DNA of 64,000 bases, taken from assembly GCF_003611695.1 (NCBI RefSeq), contig NZ_RAWE01000018.1:1-64000 (forward strand). The letters are read 5' to 3'. The DNA is from Corallococcus carmarthensis. Lineage in GTDB: Bacteria; Myxococcota; Myxococcia; Myxococcales; Myxococcaceae. Below the pieces are notes generated by a model, which was not told the DNA's origin, made no database searches, and was given only the letters and a program-made list of their open reading frames with translations. Shown here one piece after another: positions 1-9,327 of this stretch (the stretch's first letter is position 1; every line of letters begins with the position of its first letter). Made by a program: the position numbers and the translations under genes.

Positions 1-316
1 AGGCGGAGCAGCGGACGGGGAGGGGACATGCGGGAGGGCACCGGGGAAGAGGACGGCGCAAGCATTCCCACCCCGGCAGTCCCCCGGCAAGCGCGTGTCC
101 CCGGCCTTGGGAGAGTGGCGGAGGTGGCCGGACAACGACCCTCCTGTTCCTCCACGATCTGCTGCGCAACGCGGGCCGGTTGTCCCTGCCGGTCATCGCG
201 CACCGGCAGCGTGCGCTGTCAGAGGGCTCCGACGTCCTGGACCCCGGCGCCGCGGACGAATGGAAGGCACCCCCTGTCCGGCTGTCGGACAGGTTTCGTG
301 TCCGGCGGGCTGGCGC
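1..316. other. No gene recognised at left edge
   Basis: Several frames are open on both strands, but their translations are Arg/Pro/Gly-rich and show no recognisable domain, as expected of chance frames in high-GC DNA. The only structure I see is the inverted repeat at 273-293, downstream of the leftward OmpA-like gene. A gene truncated by the window edge cannot be excluded. Confidence 0.5.
273..293 (-). terminator. 8-bp inverted repeat, possible terminator of the OmpA-like gene
   Basis: CCTGTCCG (273-280) and CGGACAGG (286-293) are perfect complements around a 5-nt loop. The repeat lies 24 bp past the stop of the leftward gene ending at 317. There is no T-tract in that direction, so termination is plausible but not certain. 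Confidence 0.4.
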
Positions 317-1177
317 CTACCGGCCGGCCTGGGGCTTCTTCCCGACAGCGGGCTTCACGGCGGATGCCTTCGCGGGAGTCCCCTTCACGGGGGTCGCCTT
401 CGCGAGGGCGGGGTTCCGCTTGGCGGCCAGCTCCGGGATCAACAACAGCTCGATGCGGCGGTTGCGGGCGCGACCCTGCGGCGAGGCATTGGCCCCCAGG
501 GGCCGCGTGTCTCCGTAGCCGGCCGCGAGCATGCGCTTCGCGGGCACACCGCCCTTGTCCTGGAGGAAGCGCACCACGTTGACGGCGCGCGCGACGGACA
601 GCTCCCAGTTGGTGGGGAAGGTGGCCTGGAGCTTCTGCGTGGGCGGCGAGTCGTCGGTGTGGCCCGACACCTGGATGAGCTTGTCATCCACCTTGGACAG
701 CACGCCGCCCAGCCGGGTGAGGACCTCCTGTCCGCGCGCGCTGATGCTGGCGTCGCCCGAATCGAAGAGGACCTTGTCCACCAGGTCCACCTGGAGGCGG
801 CCCCCGTCCTGCGACAGGCGGATGGCGCCCTCGGCGATCTCCTTCTTCAGCTTGTCCTGGAGGTCCTCGTAGGTGGCCTTGAGCCGCGCCAGCTCCGCCT
901 CCTGCTCCTGCACCGTCTGGCTGAGCTGCTCCTTCTCGGTGCTGAGCTGCTCCTTCTCCGTGGACAGCTTCGCGCGCTCCGCCTCCAGCGCGGCCAGCTT
1001 CGCTTCGAGCTGCTGCTTCGCTGCCTCCGCGTCGCTGGCCCGGGCCGCTGCCACGGCCGCCTCCGCGTCCGCGCGGGCGGTGCTGCGATGCGACAAGAAG
1101 AGCACCAGACCCGCGAGCACCGCCACCAACGCTGTCACCAGCCAGGGGACCCAGGCCCTTCCGCGTTCCGTTTCCAT
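317..1177 (-). CDS. OmpA/MotB-type peptidoglycan-binding coiled-coil membrane protein
   Basis: This 286-aa protein probably anchors the inner membrane to the cell wall. Residues 10-28 form one transmembrane segment. Residues 35-115 form a long Ala/Glu/Lys coiled coil that includes the back-to-back heptad LSTEKEQ. Residues 122-248 are an OmpA-C domain with the peptidoglycan-contact signatures NWELSVARA (190-198) and GRARNRRIEL (235-244). The last 35 residues are a Lys/Ala/Pro tail. An N-terminal TM with a C-terminal OmpA domain is the MotB/TolR-like layout rather than a beta-barrel. No motA or tol partner is beside it. The start is supported by GGAGG 7 nt upstream. The exact role is unknown. 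Confidence 0.85.
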   Translation of the reverse strand: METERGRAWVPWLVTALVAVLAGLVLFLSHRSTARADAEAAVAAARASDAEAAKQQLEAKLAALEAERAKLSTEKEQLSTEKEQLSQTVQEQEAELARLKATYEDLQDKLKKEIAEGAIRLSQDGGRLQVDLVDKVLFDSGDASISARGQEVLTRLGGVLSKVDDKLIQVSGHTDDSPPTQKLQATFPTNWELSVARAVNVVRFLQDKGGVPAKRMLAAGYGDTRPLGANASPQGRARNRRIELLLIPELAAKRNPALAKATPVKGTPAKASAVKPAVGKKPQAGR

Positions 1178-1314
1178 GTCGCGACCTCCAGGGTGGAATG
1201 GACGGAGGCCACGCTAGTGAAAGGCCCCGGGTGCGCCTCAAGGCGACCCGGGTACGTGGAGGTGTCTGGAGGTGCATTGTTCCAGCCGGGGCAGCCGTTG
1301 TGGGCCGCCAGTCC

Positions 1315-2493
1315 TCAGTACGGGGAGCAGATGACCCCGACGCAGCCGCCAGCGGCGTTGTCTCGCGCGACGTTCCCGCCTCCGTCGAAGGCGGTGGGCG
1401 CGTAGATGCCGAAGCCCGTGTTGCCCAGGGCGACGTTGTCGAGCACCGTGGGCGTGCTGGGCGGCGTGACCCGGAGCCCGTCACCGTCATTGCGCAGGAA
1501 CTGGTTGCCCCGGACGATGCCGGTGAGCGGGACGGGCTCGGCAGTGGCCAGGTCGGACAGCGTCAGGCCGCCTGCGTTGTCATGGAAGGTGTTGCCATCC
1601 AGGTAGACCGTCTCGGCCGCGACCTGGAGACCCAGGCCATTGCTGATGGCCAGCGTGTCGATCATCACGAGCCGGACCGTTTCCCAGACCGGCCGGATGG
1701 CGGGAGCGAACGCGGCGTTGTTCGCGAGGAGTGAGTTCTCGAACCGCATCTCAGTGCAGGTATACGGGCCGCCGAAGTCGAGCTGCATCCTGCCCACCGC
1801 GTCGTTCCACGCGAGCGTGCTCTCACGGATGCGGAAGGAACCCCCGAAGCAATTGATGACGATTCCATTGGACGTGAAGGTGGAGTCGATCACGTCGATG
1901 TGATGGAAGTCCGCGGCCATCGCGGTCCCGTTGTGCGTGAAGATCGAGTTCCTCACGTCGAAGAGTCCCGTGGACGCAGAGAACTCGCTGCTCAGCCCCC
2001 AGGCATTTCCGCTCAGGCGGCATTGGGTGATGAGGAAGTTCGTCTCCGACTGACTGTAGATGGCACTGTGGTTGTCGAGGATCGCCAGCTCATGCAGCCG
2101 CAGGTTCCGCGCGTTCGAGAACGAGGAGGTGATGATGCCCCTGCCGAACCCCTGGACCGTGCCATTGCGTACCATCCTGCCGTTGTCGACCACGATGCCC
2201 TGCGAGTCCTCGTTCTCCGGGCCGGTGCGGCGGATGGTGTATCCGCCCAGGTCCAGGACGATGCCTTCGCCGTCGAGCCGGAGCGCGAAGGGAGCCGAGC
2301 TGGGGCAGCTGAGATCGTGCGTCAGGCGCGTGTGCTCGGTGAGGGTGTCACCGCACCGGACGGCCGCGCCGCTGGCGAACGTCACCTTCGCATCCGCGTC
2401 AGAAGGAACCGTGCCACGTGCCTGGACGTCGGGCGCTCCCGTGAGCAAGGTGATCACAGCCACGGCAACGGCGAGTCCGCGTGTTTGCTTCAT
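1315..2493 (-). CDS. Secreted right-handed parallel beta-helix repeat protein
   Basis: This 392-aa protein has a Sec-type signal peptide (about residues 1-25, hydrophobic core AVAVAVITLLTG). The body is built of short repeated strands rich in Asn, Gly, Asp and Thr, with phrases such as 'GIVVDNGRMVRNGTVQG' and 'NSIFTHNGTAM', typical of PbH1 pectate-lyase-like folds. Such proteins bind or cleave polysaccharides, but no catalytic motif can be assigned here. I use the ATG at 2493 rather than an in-frame codon 33 nt upstream, because a GGGGGAGG ribosome site lies just before it and the signal peptide then starts with MKQTR. It appears to be monocistronic. Confidence 0.75.
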   Translation of the reverse strand: MKQTRGLAVAVAVITLLTGAPDVQARGTVPSDADAKVTFASGAAVRCGDTLTEHTRLTHDLSCPSSAPFALRLDGEGIVLDLGGYTIRRTGPENEDSQGIVVDNGRMVRNGTVQGFGRGIITSSFSNARNLRLHELAILDNHSAIYSQSETNFLITQCRLSGNAWGLSSEFSASTGLFDVRNSIFTHNGTAMAADFHHIDVIDSTFTSNGIVINCFGGSFRIRESTLAWNDAVGRMQLDFGGPYTCTEMRFENSLLANNAAFAPAIRPVWETVRLVMIDTLAISNGLGLQVAAETVYLDGNTFHDNAGGLTLSDLATAEPVPLTGIVRGNQFLRNDGDGLRVTPPSTPTVLDNVALGNTGFGIYAPTAFDGGGNVARDNAAGGCVGVICSPY

Positions 2494-2761
2494 GCTGCCT
2501 CCCCCGGGCCGGAGACATCCGGCCACCGGTGGAGAGGCTATTCACGGTGCTGTTCGCGGCTTCCCCCCCAGCGGTGTCTGTGCGCAGCCCTGACGGCGAC
2601 AGCGTGACGGCGCGGAAGGATGACGTGAATGGGATCCTCGCGAAAGGGTGGGGGGAACGGGCCTCACTGTGTGGGGGAGATCCGTCGCCAGTGACGGGCG
2701 TTCCCAGGGCGGCGTGCGCTCGTCCCGAGGGAGGGATTGCGTCGCGGCACTGTTGAGTTCC
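2494..2761. other. Divergent intergenic region before the cytochrome operon
   Basis: The region separates the leftward beta-helix gene from the rightward cytochrome operon. No convincing coding frame is present. It ends in the sigma-54-type promoter at 2762-2776, so an upstream enhancer site for an activator is expected here, but I could not identify one. Confidence 0.5.
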
Positions 2762-2776
2762 TGGCACACGCATTGC
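2762..2776 (+). promoter_or_regulatory. Sigma-54 (-24/-12) promoter
   Basis: The sequence TGGCAC-N5-TTGC matches the RpoN consensus. The -24 GG (2763-2764) and -12 GC (2775-2776) are separated by exactly 10 nt, as required. Transcription should begin near 2788. Such promoters need an AAA+ enhancer-binding protein, a class that is abundant in myxobacteria and often tied to development. Confidence 0.7.
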
Positions 2777-2807
2777 CTTGCGGCGGCGAATGATCCCGCG
2801 CAACTCG

Positions 2808-4634
2808 ATGGCTCCCGGCACCTTGCGACGCTCCGTCGGGTGGGCGCTGTTACTCGTCGTATGGACGGCCTGCACGGGTGTGGTGGGCGGGACGTCCGAT
2901 GATGACGTGGATCCGTCGGGCTCGCCGGACGCCGGCTGTGAAGACCCCGCGCCTTCGGGTGACCCTGACGCGGGCGAGAAGAACGACATGCTCGCCCCCA
3001 GCCGGCTGCTGCGGCGGGCGGCGCTCGCGCTGCGCGGGACGCCTCCGACCGACGAGGAGTTCGCCGCGCTCGAAGCCGCGGGCGACGACGCCGCGCAGCG
3101 GGCCTTCGTCGAGCACTTCGTCGACCAGTCGCTCGGGCAGCCCGCGTTCTACCGGACGATGTTCGAGCAGGCGCGTGACTGGTTCAACATCCCGCCCGTC
3201 GCTCGCACCGCCGACGCGCCGGAGTATGGCGTTCAGCAGCAGCGGTCCATCCAGCGCTGCCCCGCGGGCACGGCCAAGGCGGGCGCGTGGAAGTATTTCC
3301 GCGGCGAGAACACCGCCTGCGACGGCGTGAAGGGGGATGGCACACCGGTCGAGGAACTCGCCCTGGAGCCGTGGTGGGCCCCCGGCACGACGGTGACGCT
3401 GGTGGGCGCCGCGGCCAACACCGCCGCCACCGGCATCACGTACGTCAATGGCAACCCCGTGCCCATCACCTGCGCCACCGCCGGCCCGGAGGGCACCTGC
3501 GGCTGTGGCCCCAACGCCGTGCGCTGCCACGCCGACTTCCAGCAGTACGCCGGCTGGGAGGACTACCTGCACTACCACGAGCAGGCCCAGCGGCGGCTCG
3601 TCGCCGAGGAGCCCGCGCGCCTCTTCGCCCACCTCGCGTGGCACGACCGGCCGGTGACGGACCTCATCCTCGGCACCTACTCCGTGGCGCCCACCCGGCT
3701 CCAGGCCGCGTACGTGATGCAGGGCCTGGCGGGCGGAGCGACGGGCCTGCTCGACGACGACTCCTGGTGGCGGCCGTCGCGCTTCTCCGGTGCGCCTGTG
3801 GATCCGGATCACGCGCAGGGGGATCCGCTCGCGTGGCGCGAGTATCAGGTCCCCACGCGCAATCCCTTCCTCCTCGCGGACCGCGACTACCACTACGACC
3901 CCCGCACGCAGGTCACTCCCTCCCGGGGGATTCCCGCCGCGGGCATGCTCACCAGCATCGGGTTCCTCGCGGGCTACCCGCGCGAACGCGTGCGCGGTGC
4001 CCGGGCGCTGGAGACGCTGGCGTGTGAAGTCCTCGCGCCGCCCCTGGGACAGAAGTTCAACGAGTACCGCCGCGACCCGGGCACGGAGGGGCCGTGCCAG
4101 CACTGCCACACCCGGCTGGACCCCGCGGCCATCCACTTCAAACGCTTCGCGAAGCAGGGCTCCGCGTTCGAGGGCTATGGCGCGAAGTACCTGATGCCGG
4201 GCGTGGGCACCGCCTGGCATTGGCCCGTGCAGTGGCGCAAGGGCGAGTACCCCTACGGAGGGGATCCGTTCAGCCACTGGAACCGCTGGTACATGGCCGA
4301 CACGAAGCTCACGCCCGTCACCGAGGCCCAGGCGCAGGCGAACCCCGAGGCCGTCTTCCTGGACTTCCTCCCGCCAGAACAGACGTTGTTGGGGCAGGTG
4401 GGGGACGGGACGGTCGGGCCGCTCGGCTTCGCGAAGATCATCGTCGCGGCGGGGGCGTTTGATCGCTGCGTGGTGCGGCACCTCCACGCGCAGGTGCTGG
4501 GGCGGGACATCGACCCGGCGCGCGAGGCGGGCTACCTGGACGCGCAGGTGGAGCGCTTCGTCGCGGGAGGCCGCAAGGTCCGCCCGTTCGTCAAATCCCT
4601 CACGCAGTCCAACCTCTTCCAGCGGGGGCGCTGA
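2808..4634 (+). CDS. DUF1549/DUF1588-like lipoprotein with one c-type haem motif
   Basis: This 608-aa protein begins with a lipoprotein signal (WALLLVVWTAC, Cys22), so it should be exported and lipid-anchored. The segment 'LLRRAALALRGTPPTDEE' resembles the start of DUF1549/DUF1592 cytochrome-associated proteins. CQHCH at residues 430-434, followed by TRLDPAA, matches the DUF1588-type haem motif. It is the first of three tightly linked genes; the stop is 1 bp before the next start. I chose the ATG at 2808 because the predicted transcription start (about 2788) lies downstream of or at the two earlier in-frame starts (2778 TTG, 2790 ATG). The substrate is unknown; a role in extracellular electron transfer or oxidation is inference. 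Confidence 0.75.
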   Translation: MAPGTLRRSVGWALLLVVWTACTGVVGGTSDDDVDPSGSPDAGCEDPAPSGDPDAGEKNDMLAPSRLLRRAALALRGTPPTDEEFAALEAAGDDAAQRAFVEHFVDQSLGQPAFYRTMFEQARDWFNIPPVARTADAPEYGVQQQRSIQRCPAGTAKAGAWKYFRGENTACDGVKGDGTPVEELALEPWWAPGTTVTLVGAAANTAATGITYVNGNPVPITCATAGPEGTCGCGPNAVRCHADFQQYAGWEDYLHYHEQAQRRLVAEEPARLFAHLAWHDRPVTDLILGTYSVAPTRLQAAYVMQGLAGGATGLLDDDSWWRPSRFSGAPVDPDHAQGDPLAWREYQVPTRNPFLLADRDYHYDPRTQVTPSRGIPAAGMLTSIGFLAGYPRERVRGARALETLACEVLAPPLGQKFNEYRRDPGTEGPCQHCHTRLDPAAIHFKRFAKQGSAFEGYGAKYLMPGVGTAWHWPVQWRKGEYPYGGDPFSHWNRWYMADTKLTPVTEAQAQANPEAVFLDFLPPEQTLLGQVGDGTVGPLGFAKIIVAAGAFDRCVVRHLHAQVLGRDIDPAREAGYLDAQVERFVAGGRKVRPFVKSLTQSNLFQRGR

Positions 4635-4635
4635 C

Positions 4636-5640
4636 ATGAACCGCTTCGCACTCCTCCTGCTCGTGCTTCCCGTGGCGCTCGCGTGCGGCAGGGACGGCTC
4701 CACGTCCGTCCCCTCCACGCAGGCCCAGAATGCATGTGGCACCCCGGCCAGCTCCGAAACCGTGCGCATCATGCAGGGCCTCAAGCCCCACTGTGAGGGC
4801 TGTCACTCGCAGGGCGCGCGCGGGTACTTCGCGTCGGTGGACGCGTTCCAGAGCCTGCTCGTCTCCGCCCCCCGGCTGGTGAAGGCGGGCAGCCCCGATG
4901 ACAGCGAGCTCGTCCGCCTCCTGGAGGGCCGGGGCAGCGCCGCGTTCAAGCAGATGCCCATTGGCGAGAAGTCCTACGCCCAGCTCGTCTCCGAGGGCAC
5001 GGCGACGCTGCCCATCGCGGATGTCCGCGCGTGGATCCAGGGCCTCTCCACGCAGCAGCGCGACGCGCGCCCCGACCCCGCCGCGGCGCGCATCACCCGC
5101 ATGAACGCGACCCAGGTGCAGCGGGCGCTGTACCAGCAGCTGGGCCTCACGCATGACGACTTCTTCATCTCCGCGACGGAGTTCGGGATCCCGATGGCGG
5201 AGGCCCGGGGTGACGACGCCTACCCGATGCAGCCTCCGGACGCGGTACCGGCCCCCCGGCAGATCACCACGGCCGAGCGCTTCTACGGCCTGGGTGGAGG
5301 CTCGGTGCTGAACCAGACGGCGCAGGACCGGACCGCTTCCCCGACGTTCGCGCTCACGCTGACGCAGGTGTCGCAGCGCTGGTGCCGCCTGGCCCTGGCC
5401 AAGACGGGCAACGTGGCGCTCTTCCCGGCGGGCTCGCGGCGCACCGCCGACGCCGTGGACGTGAAGGCCACGCTGCGCCGCTGGTCGCTGCACTTCCTGG
5501 GCGAGCGCCTCACCGACGCGCAGGTGGACGCGCTCTACGCGGACGTCTTCGTGCCGCTCTCGACACTGACGGACACCGAGCCCGCCTACGTGGGCGTGTG
5601 CTCGTACTTCATCCGTCACCCGCACTGGATCTTCTACTGA
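4636..5640 (+). CDS. Lipoprotein with c-type cytochrome motif
   Basis: This 334-aa protein has a short lipoprotein signal ending in PVALAC (Cys17). CEGCH at residues 53-57 is a haem c attachment site set in a segment typical of planctomycete/myxobacterial surface cytochromes (HCEGCHSQGARGYF). The rest has no domain I recognise. It sits 1 bp after the first cytochrome-like gene and 11 bp before the DUF1501 gene, so the three are almost certainly co-transcribed. The start at 4636 is fixed by the signal peptide. Confidence 0.75.
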   Translation: MNRFALLLLVLPVALACGRDGSTSVPSTQAQNACGTPASSETVRIMQGLKPHCEGCHSQGARGYFASVDAFQSLLVSAPRLVKAGSPDDSELVRLLEGRGSAAFKQMPIGEKSYAQLVSEGTATLPIADVRAWIQGLSTQQRDARPDPAAARITRMNATQVQRALYQQLGLTHDDFFISATEFGIPMAEARGDDAYPMQPPDAVPAPRQITTAERFYGLGGGSVLNQTAQDRTASPTFALTLTQVSQRWCRLALAKTGNVALFPAGSRRTADAVDVKATLRRWSLHFLGERLTDAQVDALYADVFVPLSTLTDTEPAYVGVCSYFIRHPHWIFY

Positions 5641-5651
5641 AGGGGCACCCC

Positions 5652-7244
5652 ATGAAGCTCTCGCGTCGCAAGCTGTTCGAGCTGGCCCTTGGTGCCACGC
5701 AACTGGGACTCATGGCGCGCTTCGGGCTGTCCACGGCCTCGGCCGCGCCAGCGCCGGGACGGCCCACGAAGCTCCTGGGCATCTGGCTGGATGGAGGTCT
5801 GCACTGGGAGAGCTTCTTCTCCCCGCTGTCCCGCGCCGGCATCAACGCGTACATCCCCCCGGCGCAGGGCGGCATCATCCCGTTCGGCTACGCGCCCGGG
5901 CAGGTGGAGAACTTCGACCGCTCGCCGGTGGACCTGGATGCGCCGGGGCCCGTGCGCAAGCTGCGGGGGCCCATCTACTGGAACTGGGCGAACCCCTCGG
6001 ACACGCGGGGCGCGAACCCCGTCGTGAACAACCAGCAGTTCTACCGTCCGTGGGGCTATGCGTGGGCGGACCCCACGTACAAGCTCTACGACAAGGCCAC
6101 GCTGCTCGTGGGCGCGGACCAGAACACCGCGGCGCACACGAGCGGCATCGTCGCCAGCATGTGCGGCGTGGCGGGCGCGAGCTTCCGGGCCCCGGCGGTG
6201 CAGGCCGTCATCGCGAACGCCATGGCCCAGCGCTTCCCGGACCGGCCCATCCCCAACGTCAGCCTGGGCGGTGAGCTCCCGAACGCGTTCGGGCTGCCCG
6301 CGCTGGCGAACCCGACGGTGCTGCGCTCCGCGTCGTCGGTGGAACCGACGCTGTCCGACAAGCGAGGCAGCGCCTGGAACGGGCTGCGCGCCCGCGGCGA
6401 CGTGCCGGACGTGGCCTTCAACGGTTCAGCGCTTCCGGGGACGGTGCCGGCGACGGCGGTGGACGCGGCGCTCATGAAGGCCCTTCGCGCGGAGCGGGGC
6501 ATCTCCTCGAGCGGCACCGACGCGATGCTCGAACAGCTCTATGACACCTACAAGGGCGCGAGCCGGACGATCCGCCGCGACATCCTGTCGGTGCTGGCCA
6601 ATACGCCCACGTGGGAGAAGCTCAAGAACGACCCGCGCTACCCGGTGGACTGGACGGCATGCATTGGCTACGCGGACGCCTGCGGCACGGGCCCGTCAAT
6701 GGGGTCGTATGAGTTCGCGTTGCAGCTGCTGAAGTCGGACCTGGTGACGTCGGTGAACCTGAGGGCCACGAGCTTCAACAACAACTCGTTCGACACCCAC
6801 AGCGCGAACGGCGTCCAGATGCACACCAACCACCTGCGCATCGCGCTGGAGATGGTGGGGCAGATGTGCATCGAGATGAGCCTCACCCCGAGCAAGTCCG
6901 ACCCGTCCCGCTCACTGCTGGATGAGACGCTCGTCTACGTCTACAGCGACTTCGGGAGGACCTTCCCGAAGCAGGGCAGCGACCACCACCCGGCGACGTG
7001 CGCCCTGCTGGTGGGCGGCGGCATCCAGGGCAACCAGATGCTCGGTGGGTACGACGAGACGATGAGCGGCTCGCCCATGGGATCTCCAGTGGCGCTGGTG
7101 GAGGAGGACGGAAGCCACGTGACGCGCGCCCCACGGTCGCAGGACATCGCGGCGACGGTGATGAGCGCCTTCGGCCTGGAGCCGGGGAAGGACTACTTCA
7201 TCCCCGGTGGCTACGGCGTCTTCGACGGCGTCGTGAAGGGGTGA
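5652..7244 (+). CDS. DUF1501 family exported protein
   Basis: This 530-aa protein opens with MKLSRRKLFELALG, a twin-arginine-like leader followed by a hydrophobic stretch ending in ASA. Near residues 375-470 it has DUF1501 hallmarks: a NNNSFDTH segment, YSDFGRT, a DHHP motif and VGGGIQG. The family belongs to the alkaline-phosphatase/sulfatase-like superfamily and is regularly encoded beside DUF1549/DUF1800/cytochrome partners, as here. Its reaction is not established. It is the third gene of the sigma-54-type unit. Confidence 0.8.
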   Translation: MKLSRRKLFELALGATQLGLMARFGLSTASAAPAPGRPTKLLGIWLDGGLHWESFFSPLSRAGINAYIPPAQGGIIPFGYAPGQVENFDRSPVDLDAPGPVRKLRGPIYWNWANPSDTRGANPVVNNQQFYRPWGYAWADPTYKLYDKATLLVGADQNTAAHTSGIVASMCGVAGASFRAPAVQAVIANAMAQRFPDRPIPNVSLGGELPNAFGLPALANPTVLRSASSVEPTLSDKRGSAWNGLRARGDVPDVAFNGSALPGTVPATAVDAALMKALRAERGISSSGTDAMLEQLYDTYKGASRTIRRDILSVLANTPTWEKLKNDPRYPVDWTACIGYADACGTGPSMGSYEFALQLLKSDLVTSVNLRATSFNNNSFDTHSANGVQMHTNHLRIALEMVGQMCIEMSLTPSKSDPSRSLLDETLVYVYSDFGRTFPKQGSDHHPATCALLVGGGIQGNQMLGGYDETMSGSPMGSPVALVEEDGSHVTRAPRSQDIAATVMSAFGLEPGKDYFIPGGYGVFDGVVKG

Positions 7245-7278
7245 GCGCGGCTTGGGGGCAGGCCTCACCCCGGGTCGG

Positions 7279-8595
7279 TCAGGCTTTCCGCTTGAACCAC
7301 TCCCCCTGGAAGTCCCCTCGCGGATCGGAGTACCGCTGTTTCATCGCGATCTCCCCGTGAGAGAGGACGAGGAAGGCCCCCAGTCTGGGGTCCTCACCCA
7401 CGCCGAGGACCCATTTCTCTTTCCGCTCCTGGCCGGTCAGAACCAGGAGCGTGTCCTCGAGTTTCCAGGTGCCGGAGTCGTTCTGCTGGATCGTGGTCGA
7501 ACTCGACAGTCCTGTGAACGCCCTGCTGAAGGACCGATCGGCGTTCAGCACCAGGCTGGCGGCGATGGCGATCGAGGCATCGCCCCCATAGGCGCCCGAG
7601 GCGGTCACGTACGAGGCCAGCGAGGCTGACGACCTGCTCCACTCTCCAAGAAGGTCGTCAGGAGAATAGATTGCCGTCTTCTCCGATCCTGCGCCTGGGA
7701 TCTCGGCGGACTCCAAGAGGGCCGTGATGTCGGCCTCCAGCCGGTCGCTGCCGAGCTCCGACCCGAAGAGGACGACGCCGATTGGAACCACGCGTTTCCC
7801 GCGGGCCAGGAGGTAGAGCCCGGCGTTGACCCCCTGGCCGTTCTGGGTCTTCGCGCGCGAATCCATGTCGTACGCGATCGCGGTGCCCGATTTCAGTCGG
7901 TGCATGAGAGGTAGCGGTGTGAGCTCGGTCTCGAACACCGGCTTGGTGAACTCCGCCCACTTCGCGAGATAGGTCTTCTTCAGGCTGTCGTGGAGTGGCT
8001 CGCTCGGGAGGATGACGAGCCGGAAGAGGTACTTCTGGTACTCCTCGTTCTTGCTCCGCTCGAGGAGCATGCCGCTCTCGATACGCGTGGCGGTCCATCC
8101 CGCGGGCACGCGATAGCGGAGATCGACATCCGGGCCAGGCGCGGGAGCGGTCGGGGAGGCACCCACGCCCTGCAGCAGCGTGCGGAGCGGTTCCGAGTAT
8201 CTCTCCATGGTTTCGGCGGTATCGGCGAGGACGAGGACGATGCCCTCCTCGTCGCCCTTCTTCATCCCGGTCGCCTGCGCCAGCAGCGCCTTGCCGTCCG
8301 TCTCCAGCGAGCCGATGACGAGCGCGTACTCCCAGCCGTGATCGTTGTGGCCGCGCGCCGGGCTGCTGAGCGGTGTGAACGTCCCGGTCGCCGCGATGAG
8401 CGTCTCCGCCGTCTCGACCAGCGCGGCGAGTGAGCCGACCTGCTTCTGGAGCTCGGGGACCAGGACGGCGTAGGTCTTTCCTTCGCCGACGTCCCCGGGT
8501 GCGAGGAGCCGCGCGCCGTCCTCTTCCCGCGAGCTCCATCCCGGTGGCACCTGGATGGGCAGGTGGGCGGGGATCATCGATGCATCGAGATCCAT
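7279..8595 (-). CDS. Unknown protein with two repeated 'P-x-GW' modules and a C-terminal domain
   Basis: I do not recognise a named family for this 438-aa protein. Two similar modules are visible. One starts near residue 15 (VPPGWSSREEDGARLL) and the other near 168 (VPAGWTATRIESGMLLER); each continues into alternating strands. The C-terminal part (about 310-438) looks like a small beta-rich lipocalin-type domain (LLGEWSRSS ... GTWKLEDTLLVLTG ... GEWFKRKA). There is no signal peptide, so it is probably cytoplasmic. Start support is excellent: AGGAGG 7 nt before the ATG. It stands alone, convergent with the cytochrome operon. Confidence 0.6.
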   Translation of the reverse strand: MDLDASMIPAHLPIQVPPGWSSREEDGARLLAPGDVGEGKTYAVLVPELQKQVGSLAALVETAETLIAATGTFTPLSSPARGHNDHGWEYALVIGSLETDGKALLAQATGMKKGDEEGIVLVLADTAETMERYSEPLRTLLQGVGASPTAPAPGPDVDLRYRVPAGWTATRIESGMLLERSKNEEYQKYLFRLVILPSEPLHDSLKKTYLAKWAEFTKPVFETELTPLPLMHRLKSGTAIAYDMDSRAKTQNGQGVNAGLYLLARGKRVVPIGVVLFGSELGSDRLEADITALLESAEIPGAGSEKTAIYSPDDLLGEWSRSSASLASYVTASGAYGGDASIAIAASLVLNADRSFSRAFTGLSSSTTIQQNDSGTWKLEDTLLVLTGQERKEKWVLGVGEDPRLGAFLVLSHGEIAMKQRYSDPRGDFQGEWFKRKA

Positions 8596-8788
8596 GGCCT
8601 CACCTCCTCATTGAGTCCTTTCGCATTCCCCATGGCCGTTTCACCTTTCCCTGTCGACCCGGCGAGCCCACGTGCGCGGGGCTGGCTTGTTCAGGCCTTC
8701 TCCTTCGGCGGTCGCCCCCACTCCTGACACTCTCAACTGCCGTCAGGATGCGGGAGCCCCCTTCGCCTTTGGGAGTGACGTGAGGTGC

Positions 8789-9298
8789 CTACGGCAGGCT
8801 GCCGTACTGGGCATCGCTGACCTTCTCCATCCACTCCACGGCCTTGCCGTCGAGCTGTTCCTGGATGGCGAGGTGGGTCATCGCGGTGGTGGGTGAAGCA
8901 CCATGCCAGTGCTTCTGACCGGGAGGCGTCCAGATGACGTCGCCCTGCCGGATCTCCTGGACGGGGCCGCCCCAGCGCTGGACGCGGCCGGAGCCCGCCG
9001 TCACGATCAGCGTCTGGCCCAGGGGATGGCTGTGCCAGGCGGAGCGGGCCCCGGGCTCGAACGTGACGTAGGCGCCAGCGGTGCGAGCGGGCGCGTTCGC
9101 CTGGAACAGCGGATCGACGCGGACGGAGCCCGTGAAGTTCTCGGCGGGCCCCTTTCTGGAGGGCTGCGAGCCGCCGCGCGTGATGCTCAAGCCTTGGGCC
9201 TGCTCGCGCGAAGCGGCGGAGCTGCCACCGTCGTGTGTCTGGGCGAACGCCGAGGTGAGCAGGGAAAACGAAAACGCAGTCACGGCGAGCAGTCTCAT
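8789..9298 (-). CDS. Periplasmic cupin-domain protein
   Basis: This 169-aa protein has a Sec signal peptide ([11 protein letters not shown]) and a single cupin barrel with metal-ligand motif 1 ([13 protein letters not shown]) and motif 2 ([15 protein letters not shown]). This is the small cupin_2 family that includes hydroxynitrile-lyase-like and carboxymuconolactone-associated proteins. It is the last gene of the adh-reductase-cupin unit. Two ATGs are 6 nt apart; I prefer 9298 because AGGAGG lies 7 nt upstream of it but only 1 nt from the earlier one. The substrate is unknown. Confidence 0.75.
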   Translation of the reverse strand: MRLLAVTAFSFSLLTSAFAQTHDGGSSAASREQAQGLSITRGGSQPSRKGPAENFTGSVRVDPLFQANAPARTAGAYVTFEPGARSAWHSHPLGQTLIVTAGSGRVQRWGGPVQEIRQGDVIWTPPGQKHWHGASPTTAMTHLAIQEQLDGKAVEWMEKVSDAQYGSLP

Positions 9299-9327
9299 TC
9301 CCATTCCTCCTTGGATGCGGTGATACG

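Noticed and set aside
95-1405. Long + strand frame opposite the OmpA-like gene
   Set aside because: It is an antisense shadow: Arg/Leu/His-rich composition without domains, while the - strand frame has TM, coiled-coil and OmpA signatures with a good ribosome site.
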